64,000 bases of DNA. Source: Agromyces sp. CF514 (GTDB lineage Bacteria; Actinomycetota; Actinomycetes; Actinomycetales; Microbacteriaceae). Where the stretch lies: contig NZ_FOZD01000002.1 of NCBI RefSeq assembly GCF_900113185.1, positions 1,090,065 to 1,154,064 on the forward strand, in the 5' to 3' direction. The position numbers were made by a program, and so were the translations under genes. The notes below the pieces were generated by a model. It saw nothing but the letters and a program-made list of their open reading frames with translations, was not told the origin of the DNA and did not search any database. Numbering within the stretch: position 1 is the stretch's first letter; each line of letters opens with the position of its first letter. This document shows, in pieces, positions 1-9,343 of this stretch.

Positions 1-1
1 C

Positions 2-619
2 CTCACCAAGCTCGGCGCGAACGTCGTGCACAAGGGCAACGCCAAGGTGCACGTCTCGGGCCACGCGGCCGCGGGCGAGCTCCTCTACTGCTACAACATC
101 CTGAAGCCGAGGAACGTGCTGCCGATCCACGGCGAGTACCGGCACCTGTTCGCGAACGCGAAGCTCGCGCAGGACACGGGCATCCCCGAGGCGAACACGT
201 TCATCGGCGAGAACGGCACGGTCTACGACCTGCGCGACGGCGACATGCGCGTGGTCGGCCAGCTCGACCTCGGCTTCGTCTACGTCGACGGCTCGACCGT
301 CGGCGAGATCACCGACGCCGACCTCAAGGACCGTCGCATCCTGGGCGAAGAGGGCTTCATCTCGGTCATCGTCGTGGTGGATGCCACGACGGGCCGCATC
401 ATCGTCGGCCCCGAGATCCACGCCCGCGGGTTCGCCGAAGACGATTCCGTGTTCGAGGACGTGAAGCCGAAGATCTCCGCGGCGCTGCTCGAGGCCGCGC
501 AGAGCGGCGTGCGCGATTCGCACGCGCTCCAGCAGATCGTGCGCCGCACGGTGGGCACCTGGGTGAACCGCCGTCTGCGTCGGCGCCCGATGCTCGTGCC
601 GCTCGTCATCGAGGCGTAG
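2..619 (+). CDS. rnj: Ribonuclease J, C-terminal part (5' end outside the window)
   Basis: The reading frame is open from base 2 and the true start lies upstream, so this is a 3' fragment of about 205 residues. The segment VHVSGHAAAGEL followed by LKPRNVLPIHGEYRHL is the conserved end of the beta-CASP/metallo-beta-lactamase core of RNase J, and the rest matches its C-terminal domain ending in a basic run (NRRLRRRP). RNase J is a 5'-3' exonuclease and endonuclease for mRNA and rRNA maturation in the cytoplasm. A GC-rich hairpin follows the stop codon. The assignment is secure although the catalytic HxHxDH motif is not in the window. Confidence 0.93.
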   Translation, partial: LTKLGANVVHKGNAKVHVSGHAAAGELLYCYNILKPRNVLPIHGEYRHLFANAKLAQDTGIPEANTFIGENGTVYDLRDGDMRVVGQLDLGFVYVDGSTVGEITDADLKDRRILGEEGFISVIVVVDATTGRIIVGPEIHARGFAEDDSVFEDVKPKISAALLEAAQSGVRDSHALQQIVRRTVGTWVNRRLRRRPMLVPLVIEA

Positions 620-672
620 CCGAGACCGTCGCGCGGAGCACCGAGGCGTCGCGCGCGCCGCATGTGCAGTTC

Positions 673-704
673 GGGGGCGGGCCGGGACATCCCCGACCCG
701 CCCC
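673..704 (+). terminator. Rho-independent-like terminator after RNase J gene
   Basis: GGGGCGGG (674-681) pairs with CCCGCCCC (697-704), with further pairing inside the loop. No long T tract follows, as is common in high-GC actinobacteria. It lies in the gap between the RNase J stop and the next promoter. Confidence 0.6.
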
Positions 705-748
705 TGAATCATCCCCGAGACGGATTCCGTCGGCGGCATGCGCGCCGA

Positions 749-786
749 TAGCATCGGGCGACCCTTCCGAACCCTACCGATGGAGG
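749..786 (+). promoter_or_regulatory. Candidate -10 and ribosome binding site for the adaptor-ABC-permease operon
   Basis: TAGCAT at 749-754 resembles an actinobacterial -10. GGAGG at 782-786 lies seven bases before the GTG at 794 and fixes that start. No clear -35 is seen. Confidence 0.4.
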
Positions 787-793
787 CGCAGCC

Positions 794-1831
794 GTGGGCG
801 TCTGGCGCAAGTGGATCTTCCCGATCCTCCGCATGGTCCTGGTGGCGGCGATCGCCGTCGCACTCGTGAAGCTCGCGTTCTTCCCCGACGCCCCGCAGTC
901 CGAGTCTTCGCTGCAACCCACGGGCACGATCGAGGAGCCCCAGGTACAGGTCGCCCGCGCCTCGATCCGCAACGACGTGGTGCTCGCGGGCACGGTGTCT
1001 CCCGATCCGGCGATCGCCGTCAAGGCGACGGCGAACGGCACCGTCGACGAGGTGTTCGCCAAGCCCGGCCAGCAGGTGGGGGCGGGCGACGTGCTCTTCG
1101 ACGTGAAGGTCGAAGACGAGCCGGTCGAGAAGACCACGACGGGGCCCGACGGGCAGCCGATCGTGACGATGGGCGAGCCGACCCACCACTTCGAGCAGGT
1201 GCTCGCCCCGATCGCGGGCACGCTGACGGGGTTCGACGTGCTGCCCGAGCAGCCGGTGACCGTCGGACAGGCCGCGGGCCGGGTCGCGCCGCCCTCGTTC
1301 CAGGTCACCGCTCCGCTCAGCCCCGAGCAGCAGTACCGGCTCACGCAGCTCCCGGCCGAGGCCGAGGTGGTCATCGCGGGCGGCCCCGTGCCGTTCGCGT
1401 GCACGGGGCTCACGATCACGACGACGGATGCCGCGGCATCCGGTGATGCCGATGACACCGCCGGTGCAGGCGCGAGTTCGAGTGCGGGCGCGACCGTGCG
1501 GTGCGCCGTGCCCGGTGACGTGAAGGTCTTCTCGGGCCTCACCGCGCAGGTGACGATCGCCGCCGGGAGCGCCGACGACGTGCTGACGGTGCCGACGACC
1601 GCGGTCGAGGGCGGTTCGGAGTCAGGAGTCGTGTGGCTGGTGGGCGACGACGGCGAGGGCGCCGAGCACCCGGTGAAGCTGGGCCTGACCGACGGGGCGA
1701 ACGTCGAGATCGTCGAGGGACTCGCCGAGGGCGACGCCGTACTGCAGTTCGTGCCGGGGGCGCCGGCGCAGCCCGACTGCTCGATCGACCCGATGGCCTG
1801 CAACGACCTGGTGATGGGCGCCGGCAAGTGA
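794..1831 (+). CDS. Membrane-fusion/adaptor protein of a MacAB-type ABC exporter
   Basis: This 345-residue protein has an N-terminal membrane anchor (residues about 8-27), then a biotinyl-lipoyl-like segment (KATANGTVDEVFAKPGQQVGAGD) and later beta-barrel-like parts, the arrangement of HlyD/MacA-type periplasmic adaptors. A short acidic/serine-rich linker (about residues 210-230) is poorly conserved-looking. In Gram-positive bacteria such proteins sit outside the membrane and partner with a MacB-like ATPase/permease; the next two genes provide these and overlap, so the three form an operon. The GTG start is supported by GGAGG seven bases upstream. Substrate cannot be told from sequence; drug, peptide or lipid export and envelope-stress roles are all possible. 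Confidence 0.75.
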   Translation: MGVWRKWIFPILRMVLVAAIAVALVKLAFFPDAPQSESSLQPTGTIEEPQVQVARASIRNDVVLAGTVSPDPAIAVKATANGTVDEVFAKPGQQVGAGDVLFDVKVEDEPVEKTTTGPDGQPIVTMGEPTHHFEQVLAPIAGTLTGFDVLPEQPVTVGQAAGRVAPPSFQVTAPLSPEQQYRLTQLPAEAEVVIAGGPVPFACTGLTITTTDAAASGDADDTAGAGASSSAGATVRCAVPGDVKVFSGLTAQVTIAAGSADDVLTVPTTAVEGGSESGVVWLVGDDGEGAEHPVKLGLTDGANVEIVEGLAEGDAVLQFVPGAPAQPDCSIDPMACNDLVMGAGK

Positions 1832-2619
1832 CGTTGATCAGCCTCGAGGCGGTCGGTCGCACGGTCGAGTTGCCCGATGCGCCGCCGCTCCAGATCCTCT
1901 CGGCGGTCGATCTCGTGATCGACGACGGCGACCGGGTGTCGGTCGTCGGGCGGTCGGGCTCGGGCAAGTCGACGCTGCTGAACCTGTTGGGCCTGCTCGA
2001 TCGGCCGACGCAGGGCGAGATCCGCTTCGACGGGGCCGACGTGCGACGGCTCTCCGACGGGCGGCTCGCGCGGCTCCGCGGCGCGTCGATCGGGTTCGTG
2101 TTCCAGCAGTTCAACCTGCTGCCTGGCCGTACCGCGATCGAGAACGTGATGACCCCGCTGCTGTACGACCGCGGTACGGCGTTCTGGCGGCGCGAGCGGC
2201 TCGCGACGGCGATGCTCGAGCGCGTCGGGCTCGGCGCGCGCGCGACCTCGATGCCCGATCGCATGTCGGGCGGCGAGCAGCAGCGCGTCGCGATCGCGCG
2301 GGCGCTCGTTCGGCGCCCGAGGCTGATCCTGGCCGACGAGCCCACGGGCGCGCTCGACCTCGAGACCGGCGCCGTCGTGATGGAGCTCATGGAGGAGGTC
2401 GCACGCGAGACCGGTGCGGCGCTCGTGACGATCACGCACGATCCGGCGATCGCGCGTCGCGCGGTGCGGCACCTGCGGCTCGAGGCGGGGCGCTTGGTTC
2501 CGCTCGACGGGGCGGATGCCGCGGGCGGCGAGCCCGAGGCATCCGGAACCGAGTCGGCGCGCGAGCCCGAGGCATCCGGAACCGACTCGATGCGCGAGCC
2601 CGAGGAGGTGCGCGCGTGA
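1828..2619 (+). CDS. ABC transporter ATP-binding protein, MacB/LolD type
   Basis: Starting at GTG 1828, which overlaps the adaptor stop by four bases, the 263-residue product has a Walker A (GRSGSGKST), the Q-loop context FQQFNLLPGRTA, signature [14 protein letters not shown] and Walker B LILADEPTGALD. These are hallmarks of the LolD/MacB ATPase family that powers FtsX-like permeases. A much longer frame upstream is open but is a GC artefact inside the adaptor gene. The C-terminal tail contains a tandem 11-residue repeat (REPEASGT...) outside the ATPase fold. The ATPase should work with the adaptor before it and the permease after it. Confidence 0.9.
   Translation: MTLISLEAVGRTVELPDAPPLQILSAVDLVIDDGDRVSVVGRSGSGKSTLLNLLGLLDRPTQGEIRFDGADVRRLSDGRLARLRGASIGFVFQQFNLLPGRTAIENVMTPLLYDRGTAFWRRERLATAMLERVGLGARATSMPDRMSGGEQQRVAIARALVRRPRLILADEPTGALDLETGAVVMELMEEVARETGAALVTITHDPAIARRAVRHLRLEAGRLVPLDGADAAGGEPEASGTESAREPEASGTDSMREPEEVRA
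2530..2609 (+). repeat. 33-bp in-frame tandem repeat in the ABC ATPase tail
   Basis: Two 33-bp units (2530-2562 and 2563-2595) differ at a few bases and a third, partial unit follows (2596-2609). Each encodes an 11-residue acidic unit containing EPEASGT. Each full unit also carries the GGCATCCG motif that recurs through the window. Confidence 0.85.
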
Positions 2620-3854
2620 TGCCGTGGTTCGGGCGCACGTTCACGGGCATCGTGTCGACGTTCGTCGAGTCGGCCGAAGAGCTGCGCATCCATCGCACGC
2701 GCGTGCTGCTCTCGCTCGTGGGCGTGGCGATCGCCGTGTTCGCGCTCACGACCGTGCTCGGTGCTGCGGCCGTCGCCCAGCAGGCGCTCAACGAGAGCAA
2801 CGAGCGCAACTCGGGTCGCCCGGCGATGCTGAGCGCGAACGTGTACTCGACGTCGACGGACGGTGCGGTCGTCGACCAGCAGAGCACCACCGCGGCCTGG
2901 CGCGACGTCGTCGCCCGCCACGGGATCGAGTACGAGTCGCGCGTCGGATACGGCGCGCTCACCGCGCAGTTCGTCGACGGGGTGACCCAGGTCGACTCCA
3001 CCGTCGTCGACGCCGACTACGGCATCATGCACCGCACTCCCATGCAGGAGGGCGCATGGTTCGACGAGGGCGACGCCGATCGGCTCGCCCCGGCGCTCGT
3101 GGTGAACGTGCCCTTCTGGCAGAGCCTCGGGTCGCCCGCGCTCGCGACGCATCCGACGGTCGAACTCCGCGCAACCGACGGGCCGGTCACGGCGGTCGTC
3201 ATCGGGGTCGTGCGCACGTCGGACTACGAGACGTATCCGCGTTCGTTCGTGCTCGCCGACGCGGTCGAACGGCTCGGACTGGTGGGGCCGAACGAGAACG
3301 GCTACCAGTACGAGGCCTGGGTGCCGGTCGAGGTCGGCGACGCGCTCGCCGAGCGGCTGCGCGCCGAGCTGCAGTCCGCGGTGCCCGGCGCCCAGGCCGA
3401 TGTCTACCGGCAGGACTCCCTCTCGTGGGGCGGCGACGACCCATTGCTCGTGCTGAAGCTCGTGGTCGCGGGCGTCGCCGTGGTGATCCTGCTGCTCGGC
3501 GCGCTCGGACTCGTGACGATCTCGCTCGTGACGGTGAAGTACCGCATCCGCGAGATCGGCATCCGGCGCAGCTTCGGCGCCACGAGCGGGCGCGTGTTCT
3601 TCTCCGTGATGATGGAGAGCGTGGTCGGCACCGCCGTTGCGGGCGGCATCGGCGTCGCGCTCGCGATCGTGGCCGTGAAGAGCCCGCTCTTCGAGCAGCT
3701 GGTCGGGCAGGGCATGGTCGAGGACTTCCCGCCGTTCCCGATCGAGGCGGCCCTCATCGGCATCGGCTCGTCCGTGCTCGTCGGGGCGCTCGCGGGCCTG
3801 CTGCCGGCGCTCACCGCGGTGCGGGTCCGCGTGATCGACGCGATCCGGTTCTGA
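2616..3854 (+). CDS. FtsX-like ABC transporter permease (MacB-type)
   Basis: The 412-residue product has a transmembrane helix near residues 28-50 (VLLSLVGVAIAVFALTTVL), a large extracytoplasmic domain, and three C-terminal helices around residues 285-310, 335-355 and 370-395, the layout of MacB/FtsX-domain permeases. The motif VKYRIREIGIRRSFGAT between helices is the conserved cytoplasmic coupling segment. The GTG start at 2616 overlaps the ATPase stop by four bases; the ATG at 2619 is an alternative start. With the adaptor and ATPase it makes a complete tripartite transporter or mechanotransducer. Substrate unknown. Confidence 0.85.
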   Translation: MMPWFGRTFTGIVSTFVESAEELRIHRTRVLLSLVGVAIAVFALTTVLGAAAVAQQALNESNERNSGRPAMLSANVYSTSTDGAVVDQQSTTAAWRDVVARHGIEYESRVGYGALTAQFVDGVTQVDSTVVDADYGIMHRTPMQEGAWFDEGDADRLAPALVVNVPFWQSLGSPALATHPTVELRATDGPVTAVVIGVVRTSDYETYPRSFVLADAVERLGLVGPNENGYQYEAWVPVEVGDALAERLRAELQSAVPGAQADVYRQDSLSWGGDDPLLVLKLVVAGVAVVILLLGALGLVTISLVTVKYRIREIGIRRSFGATSGRVFFSVMMESVVGTAVAGGIGVALAIVAVKSPLFEQLVGQGMVEDFPPFPIEAALIGIGSSVLVGALAGLLPALTAVRVRVIDAIRF

Positions 3855-3961
3855 GCCGAGCCGTGCCTCCGTGCGGCGGGCCGGTGCGGGCCGCCCGCGC
3901 GCGGCACAGGGAGCGGGGGCCGCGAAACATGCCCGAAACGGGTGTGGCCTAGCATCCGGCC

Positions 3962-4453
3962 ATGGCGGACTTCACGATTCGCCCGGCTGTCGTGAGCGAC
4001 GGATCCTTCCTCGCCGACATGGTGGTCGAGGCGGCGAACTGGCGGGCGGACGCGATCCGCCCGCGACCGGCGGTGCTGAGCGATCCGGTCTATCGCAACT
4101 ACATCGCGGGCTGGCAGCGCCCGGCCGATCGCGGATTCGTGGCGGTCGACGAGCAGGAGCGCCCGATCGGCGCCGCGTGGTTCCGGCTGCTCGCAGCGGA
4201 CGTGCCGGCGCACGGCTTCGTCGCGGCGGGCGTGCCCGAGCTGATCATCGGCGTGCGGCCCGTGTGGCGGGCGCAGGGCGTGGGTCGTGCGCTGATCCGG
4301 GCGCTGACGGATGTCGCGCGCGCCGCGGGGTACGCACGCCTCGCGTTAAGCGTGGAGCACGGCAACTTCGCCGAGGGCCTGTACCGCAGCGAGGGATTCG
4401 CCGTGGTCGCCTCCCGAGGCAACCGGGACACGATGGTCCGCCTGCTCGGGTGA
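3962..4453 (+). CDS. GNAT-family N-acetyltransferase
   Basis: A 163-residue single-domain protein with the GNAT fold signature: the acetyl-CoA pyrophosphate-binding segment VRPVWRAQGVGRALIRAL (about residues 98-115) and the C-terminal pattern LSVEHGNFAEGLYRSEGFAVV. GNAT enzymes transfer an acetyl group from acetyl-CoA to an amine; the acceptor cannot be predicted here. TAGCAT at 3950-3955 ends six bases before the ATG, which would give a leaderless mRNA. It is separate from the transporter operon upstream and from ftsK downstream. Confidence 0.8.
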   Translation: MADFTIRPAVVSDGSFLADMVVEAANWRADAIRPRPAVLSDPVYRNYIAGWQRPADRGFVAVDEQERPIGAAWFRLLAADVPAHGFVAAGVPELIIGVRPVWRAQGVGRALIRALTDVARAAGYARLALSVEHGNFAEGLYRSEGFAVVASRGNRDTMVRLLG

Positions 4454-4530
4454 GCAGCGACAGGCCGCGGATCGCGGACACTCGCGGCCTCCTGGCGGGC
4501 ATCGTCGGCGGTCGGCCCTAACGTAGACGC

Positions 4531-7473
4531 ATGGCAACGAGCACCAGGTCGAACGGGCGCGCCTCCGGCACGCCTGCGCGCGCGGGTTCGAGGTCGACGA
4601 GTGCCAAGGCGTCGAGCGCGAAGACCGCGCCGACGAAGAAGCTGCCCGCCACGACCACGCGCGCGACCTCAGCGAAGGCGGCGGCCGCGGCATCCGATCG
4701 TCCGAACGTCCTCGTGCGCATGTGGATGGGGCTGGCCCACGTCACCGGCGGTGGGGCACGCGCGCTCGGCCCCGAGACGCTCAGCAAAGAGGAGCGCCGC
4801 GACGGCCTGCCGTTCTTCCTTGTGCTGCTCGCGGTCGCGGGTGCCGTGGTCGAGTGGTTCTTCATCAACGAACCCGTGGCGCAGGCGTTCGACACGTGGA
4901 CCTTCGGCGGGCTCTTCGGGAGGGTCGCGTTCGCCCTTCCCGTGATCCTGCTCGTCTTCGCGGTGTGGCTGTTCCGGCACCCGAGCTCGGTGCACGACAA
5001 CACGCGCATCGGCATCGGACTCTCGCTCCTGTTGCTCTCGATCTCGGCGCTCTGCCACCTCTTCGGCGGGCGACCTGCGCCGAGCGAGGGCATGCCCGTG
5101 CTCGCGCGCGCTGGCGGCATCCTCGGGTGGATGCTCGCCGAGCCGCTCGCCATGCTCATCACGCAGCCGGGTGCGGTCGCCGTGGTGATCGTGCTCCTGC
5201 TGCTGTCGCTGCTCATCATCACCAAGACCCCGCCGAACCGCATCCCAGCGCGCTTCCGCGAGCTCTACAGCTGGCTCTTCGGGGCCCCCGAGCCCGACGA
5301 CGGCGAGGCGGCGACCGCGGAGCGCACCGCCGAGAAGCCCAAGCGAGGCCGCAAGGCGGTGCCGGTCGAACTCGACGGGCTCGAGTCGCTCGACACCGAC
5401 GGCGACGGCGACGCCGAAGGCGGCAAGTCCGGCCTGCTGCCGTGGTGGCGTCGCAACGACTCCAACCGCGAGGTCGACCCCGAGTTCGAGGCGCCAGGCG
5501 CCGACGGCCTGACCGCGGTGTTCGGCGAGGCCGCCGGGGCCGGTGCGTTCGACTCGCCCATCGACGGCGCGGGCGGCGGCACGGCCTACGGCGCAGAGGT
5601 GCTCGACGACCTGCAGCGTGCCGAGACCGCCCTCCGCGGGTTCACCGGCGAGGTCCATCCCGGCGGAACGGGGCTCAAAGACGACGACGCCGGTGCGACG
5701 GGCGTGCTCTCGGGGCTCGAGGCTGCGGCGCTCGGCGTCGCCGGCGGCGCCGGCAGTGCCCCTGCGGCATCCGATGTGCCCGCGATCGGCGAGGCCGAAG
5801 CCGAGCACGACCTGCCCGATCGCCCCTACAACCTGCCCGCTGCGTCGACCCTCGCCGCCGGAGCGCCCGCGAAGTCGCGCTCGGCCGCCAACGACGAGGT
5901 CGTGCGTCAGATCACGGGAGTGCTCGACCAGTTCGGCGTCGACGCCAAGGTCACCGGCTTCAGCCGAGGCCCCACGGTCACCCAGTACGAGATCGAGCTG
6001 GGGCCGGGCGTCAAGGTCGAACGCGTCATCGCGCTCTCGAAGAACCTCGCCTACGCCGTGGCGTCGAACGAGGTGCGCATCCTCTCGCCGATCCCGGGCA
6101 AGAGCGCGATCGGCGTCGAGATCCCGAACGCCGACCGCGAGATCGTCACGCTGGGCGACATCCTGCGTTCCGGTGCCGCAGCGCACGCGAAGCACCCGAT
6201 GACCATCGGCGTCGGCAAGGACGTCGGCGGCGGGCACGTCGTGGCGAACCTCGCGAAGATGCCCCACCTGCTCGTCGCCGGATCGACCGGGTCTGGCAAG
6301 TCGAGCTTCGTGAACTCCATGATCACCTCGCTGCTGATGCGCGCGAAGCCCTCCGACGTGCGCATGGTGCTCATCGACCCGAAGCGCGTCGAGCTCGCGC
6401 CCTACGCCGGGGTCCCGCACCTCATCACCCCCATCATCACGAACCCGAAGAAGGCGGCCGAGGCGCTGCAGTGGGTCGTGAAGGAGATGGACATGCGCTA
6501 CGACGACCTCGCGTCGTTCGGGTTCCGTCACATCGACGACTTCAACAAGGCCGTCGTGAACAACGAGATCGTGCTGCCGCCGGGCAGCGAGCGCAAGCTG
6601 AAGCCGTACCCCTACCTGCTCGTCGTGGTCGACGAGCTCGCCGACCTCATGATGGTCGCGCCGCGCGATGTCGAGGACTCGATCGTGCGCATCACCCAGC
6701 TCGCCCGTGCGTCGGGCATCCACCTCGTGCTGGCCACGCAGCGGCCGTCGGTCGACGTCGTCACCGGGCTCATCAAGGCCAACGTGCCGTCGCGGCTGGC
6801 GTTCGCGGTCACGAGCGTCACCGACTCGCGCGTCATCCTCGACCAGCCTGGGGCCGACAAGCTCATCGGTCAGGGCGACGGCCTGTTCCTGCCGATGGGC
6901 GCCTCCAAGCCCGTCCGCGTGCAGGGCGCGTGGGTCAGCGAGGCCGAGATCGAGAAGGTCGTCACGCACGTCACGAGGCAGGCCCGCCCCGACTACCGGC
7001 AGGACGTCGCGGCCGCGGTCGAGCGCAAGGAGATCGACGCCGACATCGGCGACGACCTCGAGCTCCTGCTCGCGGCCGCCGAGCTCGTCGTCTCGACGCA
7101 GTTCGGGTCGACGTCGATGCTGCAGCGCAAGCTGCGCGTCGGCTTCGCCAAGGCGGGGCGTCTCATGGACCTGCTGGAGTCGCGCGAGATCGTCGGCCCC
7201 TCCGAGGGCTCGAAGGCGCGCGACCTGCTCGTGACGGCCGACCAGTTGCCGGGCGTGCTCGCGCGGCTGCGCGGCGAGGAGCCCGCAAGCGGGAACACGA
7301 CCGCGCCGGCCGCTGCGGCTGCGGCACCCGCTGCGGCACCGGCGCAGCCTGCCGAGGGCTTCGACCCAGACGATCGTTACGACGACGACCCCGTCGATCG
7401 GGCGACCCGAGGGCTGCCTGAGGTCGACGGCGACTCCGACGAAGACGCCTGGGGCCTGACCGGCCGCGATTGA
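4531..7473 (+). CDS. ftsK: DNA translocase FtsK/SpoIIIE
   Basis: The 980-residue protein has a basic Ala/Lys/Thr-rich N-terminus, about four membrane helices (residues roughly 95-230), a long acidic Gly/Ala linker (230-440), and the motor. The motor holds Walker A GSTGSGKS (about 584-591), Walker [14 protein letters not shown], the [13 protein letters not shown] motif, and a C-terminal gamma winged-helix region ([27 protein letters not shown]) that reads KOPS-like sites. FtsK pumps chromosomal DNA through the division septum toward dif. TAACGT at 4519-4524 ends six bases before the ATG, suggesting leaderless transcription. It is followed by pgsA, a common actinobacterial order. Confidence 0.96.
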   Translation: MATSTRSNGRASGTPARAGSRSTSAKASSAKTAPTKKLPATTTRATSAKAAAAASDRPNVLVRMWMGLAHVTGGGARALGPETLSKEERRDGLPFFLVLLAVAGAVVEWFFINEPVAQAFDTWTFGGLFGRVAFALPVILLVFAVWLFRHPSSVHDNTRIGIGLSLLLLSISALCHLFGGRPAPSEGMPVLARAGGILGWMLAEPLAMLITQPGAVAVVIVLLLLSLLIITKTPPNRIPARFRELYSWLFGAPEPDDGEAATAERTAEKPKRGRKAVPVELDGLESLDTDGDGDAEGGKSGLLPWWRRNDSNREVDPEFEAPGADGLTAVFGEAAGAGAFDSPIDGAGGGTAYGAEVLDDLQRAETALRGFTGEVHPGGTGLKDDDAGATGVLSGLEAAALGVAGGAGSAPAASDVPAIGEAEAEHDLPDRPYNLPAASTLAAGAPAKSRSAANDEVVRQITGVLDQFGVDAKVTGFSRGPTVTQYEIELGPGVKVERVIALSKNLAYAVASNEVRILSPIPGKSAIGVEIPNADREIVTLGDILRSGAAAHAKHPMTIGVGKDVGGGHVVANLAKMPHLLVAGSTGSGKSSFVNSMITSLLMRAKPSDVRMVLIDPKRVELAPYAGVPHLITPIITNPKKAAEALQWVVKEMDMRYDDLASFGFRHIDDFNKAVVNNEIVLPPGSERKLKPYPYLLVVVDELADLMMVAPRDVEDSIVRITQLARASGIHLVLATQRPSVDVVTGLIKANVPSRLAFAVTSVTDSRVILDQPGADKLIGQGDGLFLPMGASKPVRVQGAWVSEAEIEKVVTHVTRQARPDYRQDVAAAVERKEIDADIGDDLELLLAAAELVVSTQFGSTSMLQRKLRVGFAKAGRLMDLLESREIVGPSEGSKARDLLVTADQLPGVLARLRGEEPASGNTTAPAAAAAAPAAAPAQPAEGFDPDDRYDDDPVDRATRGLPEVDGDSDEDAWGLTGRD

Positions 7474-7578
7474 GCCTGCTCGGATGCGCGATCGACTGCG
7501 CGTTCGACGGTGCGCTCGGGTGCGGGTCGCCCGGCAGGGCGCCACGCTGCGCGGCGGCATCCGGCTATCCTTGCCCGT

Positions 7579-8181
7579 ATGACCTCCTCCGCCGGAAGCC
7601 CTTCGCGATCGGCGAACTGGAACCTGCCGAACGCGATCACGATCGTCCGCATCCTGCTCGCGCCGCTCTTCTTCTGGATGCTCCTGGTCGACGACGGAGC
7701 CGACGGCGCGCTGCGCTGGTGGGCTGCTGCGCTCTTCATCGTGGCGATCGCGACCGACGGCATCGACGGGCACATCGCGCGTTCGCGCGGCCTCGTGACC
7801 GACCTCGGCAAGATCCTCGACCCGATCGCCGACAAGCTCCTCACGAGCGGTGCCCTGATCTGCCTGTCGATCCTCGGCGAGCTGCCGTGGTGGGTCACGG
7901 CCATCATCGTGATCCGCGAGGTCGGCATCACGATCTGGCGGCTCGTCGAGCTGCGTCGCGGCAACGTCGTGCCCGCGTCATCCGGCGGCAAGCTGAAGAC
8001 GCTCGTGCAGGCCGTCGCCATCTCGTTCGCGCTCGTGCCGCTCTGGACGGTGTTCGGCGAGTGGATCCATTGGGTCAACGGCGTGCTCATGACGGCGGCC
8101 GTCGTGCTGACCGTCTGGTCGGGCCTGCTCTACGTCCGCGACGCCATCCGCCTCGCGCGGGCCGACCGCACCGAGGGCTGA
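7579..8181 (+). CDS. pgsA: CDP-diacylglycerol-glycerol-3-phosphate 3-phosphatidyltransferase
   Basis: The 200-residue membrane protein carries the full CDP-alcohol phosphatidyltransferase signature D-x2-D-G-x2-A-R-x8-G-x3-D-x3-D (TDGIDGHIAR...GKILDPIADK, about residues 57-83) with hydrophobic helices around it. It condenses CDP-diacylglycerol with glycerol-3-phosphate to give phosphatidylglycerophosphate. A longer frame extends upstream, but ATG 7579 aligns with the usual NLPNAITIVRI start region and is preceded by TATCCT (7566-7571). Position next to cinA and clgR is conserved in actinobacteria and supports pgsA over the cardiolipin or inositol-phosphate enzymes. Confidence 0.9.
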   Translation: MTSSAGSPSRSANWNLPNAITIVRILLAPLFFWMLLVDDGADGALRWWAAALFIVAIATDGIDGHIARSRGLVTDLGKILDPIADKLLTSGALICLSILGELPWWVTAIIVIREVGITIWRLVELRRGNVVPASSGGKLKTLVQAVAISFALVPLWTVFGEWIHWVNGVLMTAAVVLTVWSGLLYVRDAIRLARADRTEG

Positions 8182-8185
8182 CGCC

Positions 8186-8701
8186 TTGGGCGAGCGGAGG
8201 CCGGTTGCGGGCGCCGACCCGACCGCAGAGCTCATCGCGCTCCTCGCCGCTCGCGGGCTCTCGATCGCGGTCGCCGAATCGCTCACCGGCGGCCTCGTCG
8301 TGGCCGAGCTCACCCGGATCCCCGGTGCGTCCGCCGTCGTGCGCGGGGGAGTGGTCGCCTACGCGACGCCCGTGAAGCACTCGCTGCTGGAGGTGCCGGC
8401 CGAGCTCCTGGCGCGTGAGGGCGCCGTGCACCCGGAGGTCGCCCGGCGAATGGCCGACGGTGTCCGCAGCGCCCTCGCCGTCGACGGCGAGCCCGCCGCG
8501 ATCGGGGTCTCGACGACCGGCGTCGCCGGTCCCGATCCGCAGGACGGCCGGGCACCGGGCACGGTCTTCATCGGCGTGGCGGTCGGCGACCGCGTCGAGG
8601 CCTTCGAGCTCGATCTGCACGGGGACCGCGACGAGATCCGCCGTGCGACGGTCGAGGCGGCGGTGGTCGCCGTGCTCGCCTCGGTGCTCGCAGAGGCGTA
8701 G
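8186..8701 (+). CDS. Nicotinamide-nucleotide amidohydrolase, PncC/CinA C-terminal family
   Basis: A 171-residue protein consisting only of the CinA C-terminal domain: AESLTGGLVVAELTRIPGAS near the N-terminus, VVAYATPVKHSLL, and GVAGPDPQDGRAPGTVFIGV. This family deamidates nicotinamide mononucleotide in NAD salvage. It lacks the N-terminal MoCF domain of full CinA, the common state in actinobacteria. The TTG start at 8186 lies four bases after the pgsA stop, so the two are probably cotranscribed. The cinA-recA neighbourhood is old and conserved and explains the competence-related gene name, which says nothing about competence here. Confidence 0.88.
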   Translation: MGERRPVAGADPTAELIALLAARGLSIAVAESLTGGLVVAELTRIPGASAVVRGGVVAYATPVKHSLLEVPAELLAREGAVHPEVARRMADGVRSALAVDGEPAAIGVSTTGVAGPDPQDGRAPGTVFIGVAVGDRVEAFELDLHGDRDEIRRATVEAAVVAVLASVLAEA

Positions 8702-8844
8702 CAGACGTCGTGCGACGATGCGAGGTCGTCGGCGAACGGCCCGCGCACGAGGCTCGGTCGCGAACTTCGCATCGCAGGAATACGCCACGTGAAGACCCTG
8801 TTACATCCTGCAGGTTCACAAGAAAGCCCCAGTGTGCGACGCTA

Positions 8845-8920
8845 AGTTGGAAGCACAGAGTTTCAGGTAGACTGACGCTCCCGTTTCCGGCTCTCGCGGA
8901 GTCGCAGGCAGATTGAAGGA
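8845..8920 (+). promoter_or_regulatory. Candidate clgR promoter and strong ribosome binding site
   Basis: TAGACT at 8868-8873 fits a -10, with a weak -35 (AGTTGG, 8845-8850) 17 bases upstream. AAGGAGG at 8914-8920 is the strongest Shine-Dalgarno sequence in this part of the window and fixes the ATG at 8929. An SbfI-like palindrome CCTGCAGG lies farther upstream near 8810. Confidence 0.4.
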
Positions 8921-8928
8921 GGTTCCCG

Positions 8929-9237
8929 ATGGTTCTGGTTCGACAGGAGATCGGCGATGTGTTGAGGGACTTCCGACTGCAGAAGGGCCGCACGCTTCGT
9001 CAGGTCGCGTCCAAGGCCAGCGTCGCGCTCGGCTACCTCAGCGAGGTGGAGCGCGGCCAGAAGGAGGCGTCGTCCGAGATCCTCGCGTCCGTCGCCGAAG
9101 CGCTCGACACGCCCATCTCGGTGATCATGCACGAGGTCGGAGACCGCCTCGCGGTGCTCGAGAGCCTCTCGGTCGTGCCCGACAGCCTTCCCGACGAGCT
9201 CGTCGCAGAGTTCGACGCGGGCCTCATGGTGCGCTGA
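8929..9237 (+). CDS. clgR: ClgR-type helix-turn-helix transcriptional regulator
   Basis: A 102-residue protein that is essentially one XRE/Cro-type HTH: RDFRLQKGRTLRQVASKASVALGYLSEVERGQKEAS, then SEILASVAEALDTPISVIM. Sequence and place, between cinA and recA, match ClgR, the actinobacterial activator of clp protease genes and, in some genera, of other stress and repair genes. It is a short-lived activator in Streptomyces, Corynebacterium and Mycobacterium, where Clp degrades it; whether that holds here is not visible. It is preceded by its own promoter-like elements and followed by a very strong hairpin, so it may be a single-gene unit. Confidence 0.85.
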   Translation: MVLVRQEIGDVLRDFRLQKGRTLRQVASKASVALGYLSEVERGQKEASSEILASVAEALDTPISVIMHEVGDRLAVLESLSVVPDSLPDELVAEFDAGLMVR

Positions 9238-9254
9238 CCCACGAATCCACATGC

Positions 9255-9284
9255 CGAGCGGCCGGTCGCGAGACCGGCCGCTCG
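9255..9284 (+). terminator. Strong hairpin terminator after clgR
   Basis: GAGCGGCCGGTC (9256-9267) and GACCGGCCGCTC (9272-9283) form a perfect 12-bp stem around a GCGA loop, extendable by one pair. A short T-containing tail (TGCGTTCC) follows. Confidence 0.75.
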
Positions 9285-9343
9285 TGCGTTCCCCCACGGT
9301 GGTGCGCACGCGCGTGCCCGCCCTCCGCCATTCCAGGAGATGC

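Noticed and set aside
4669..7773. 1034-codon minus-strand open frame opposite ftsK
   Set aside because: No motif, extreme Arg/His/Asp content, and full overlap with a well-supported gene.
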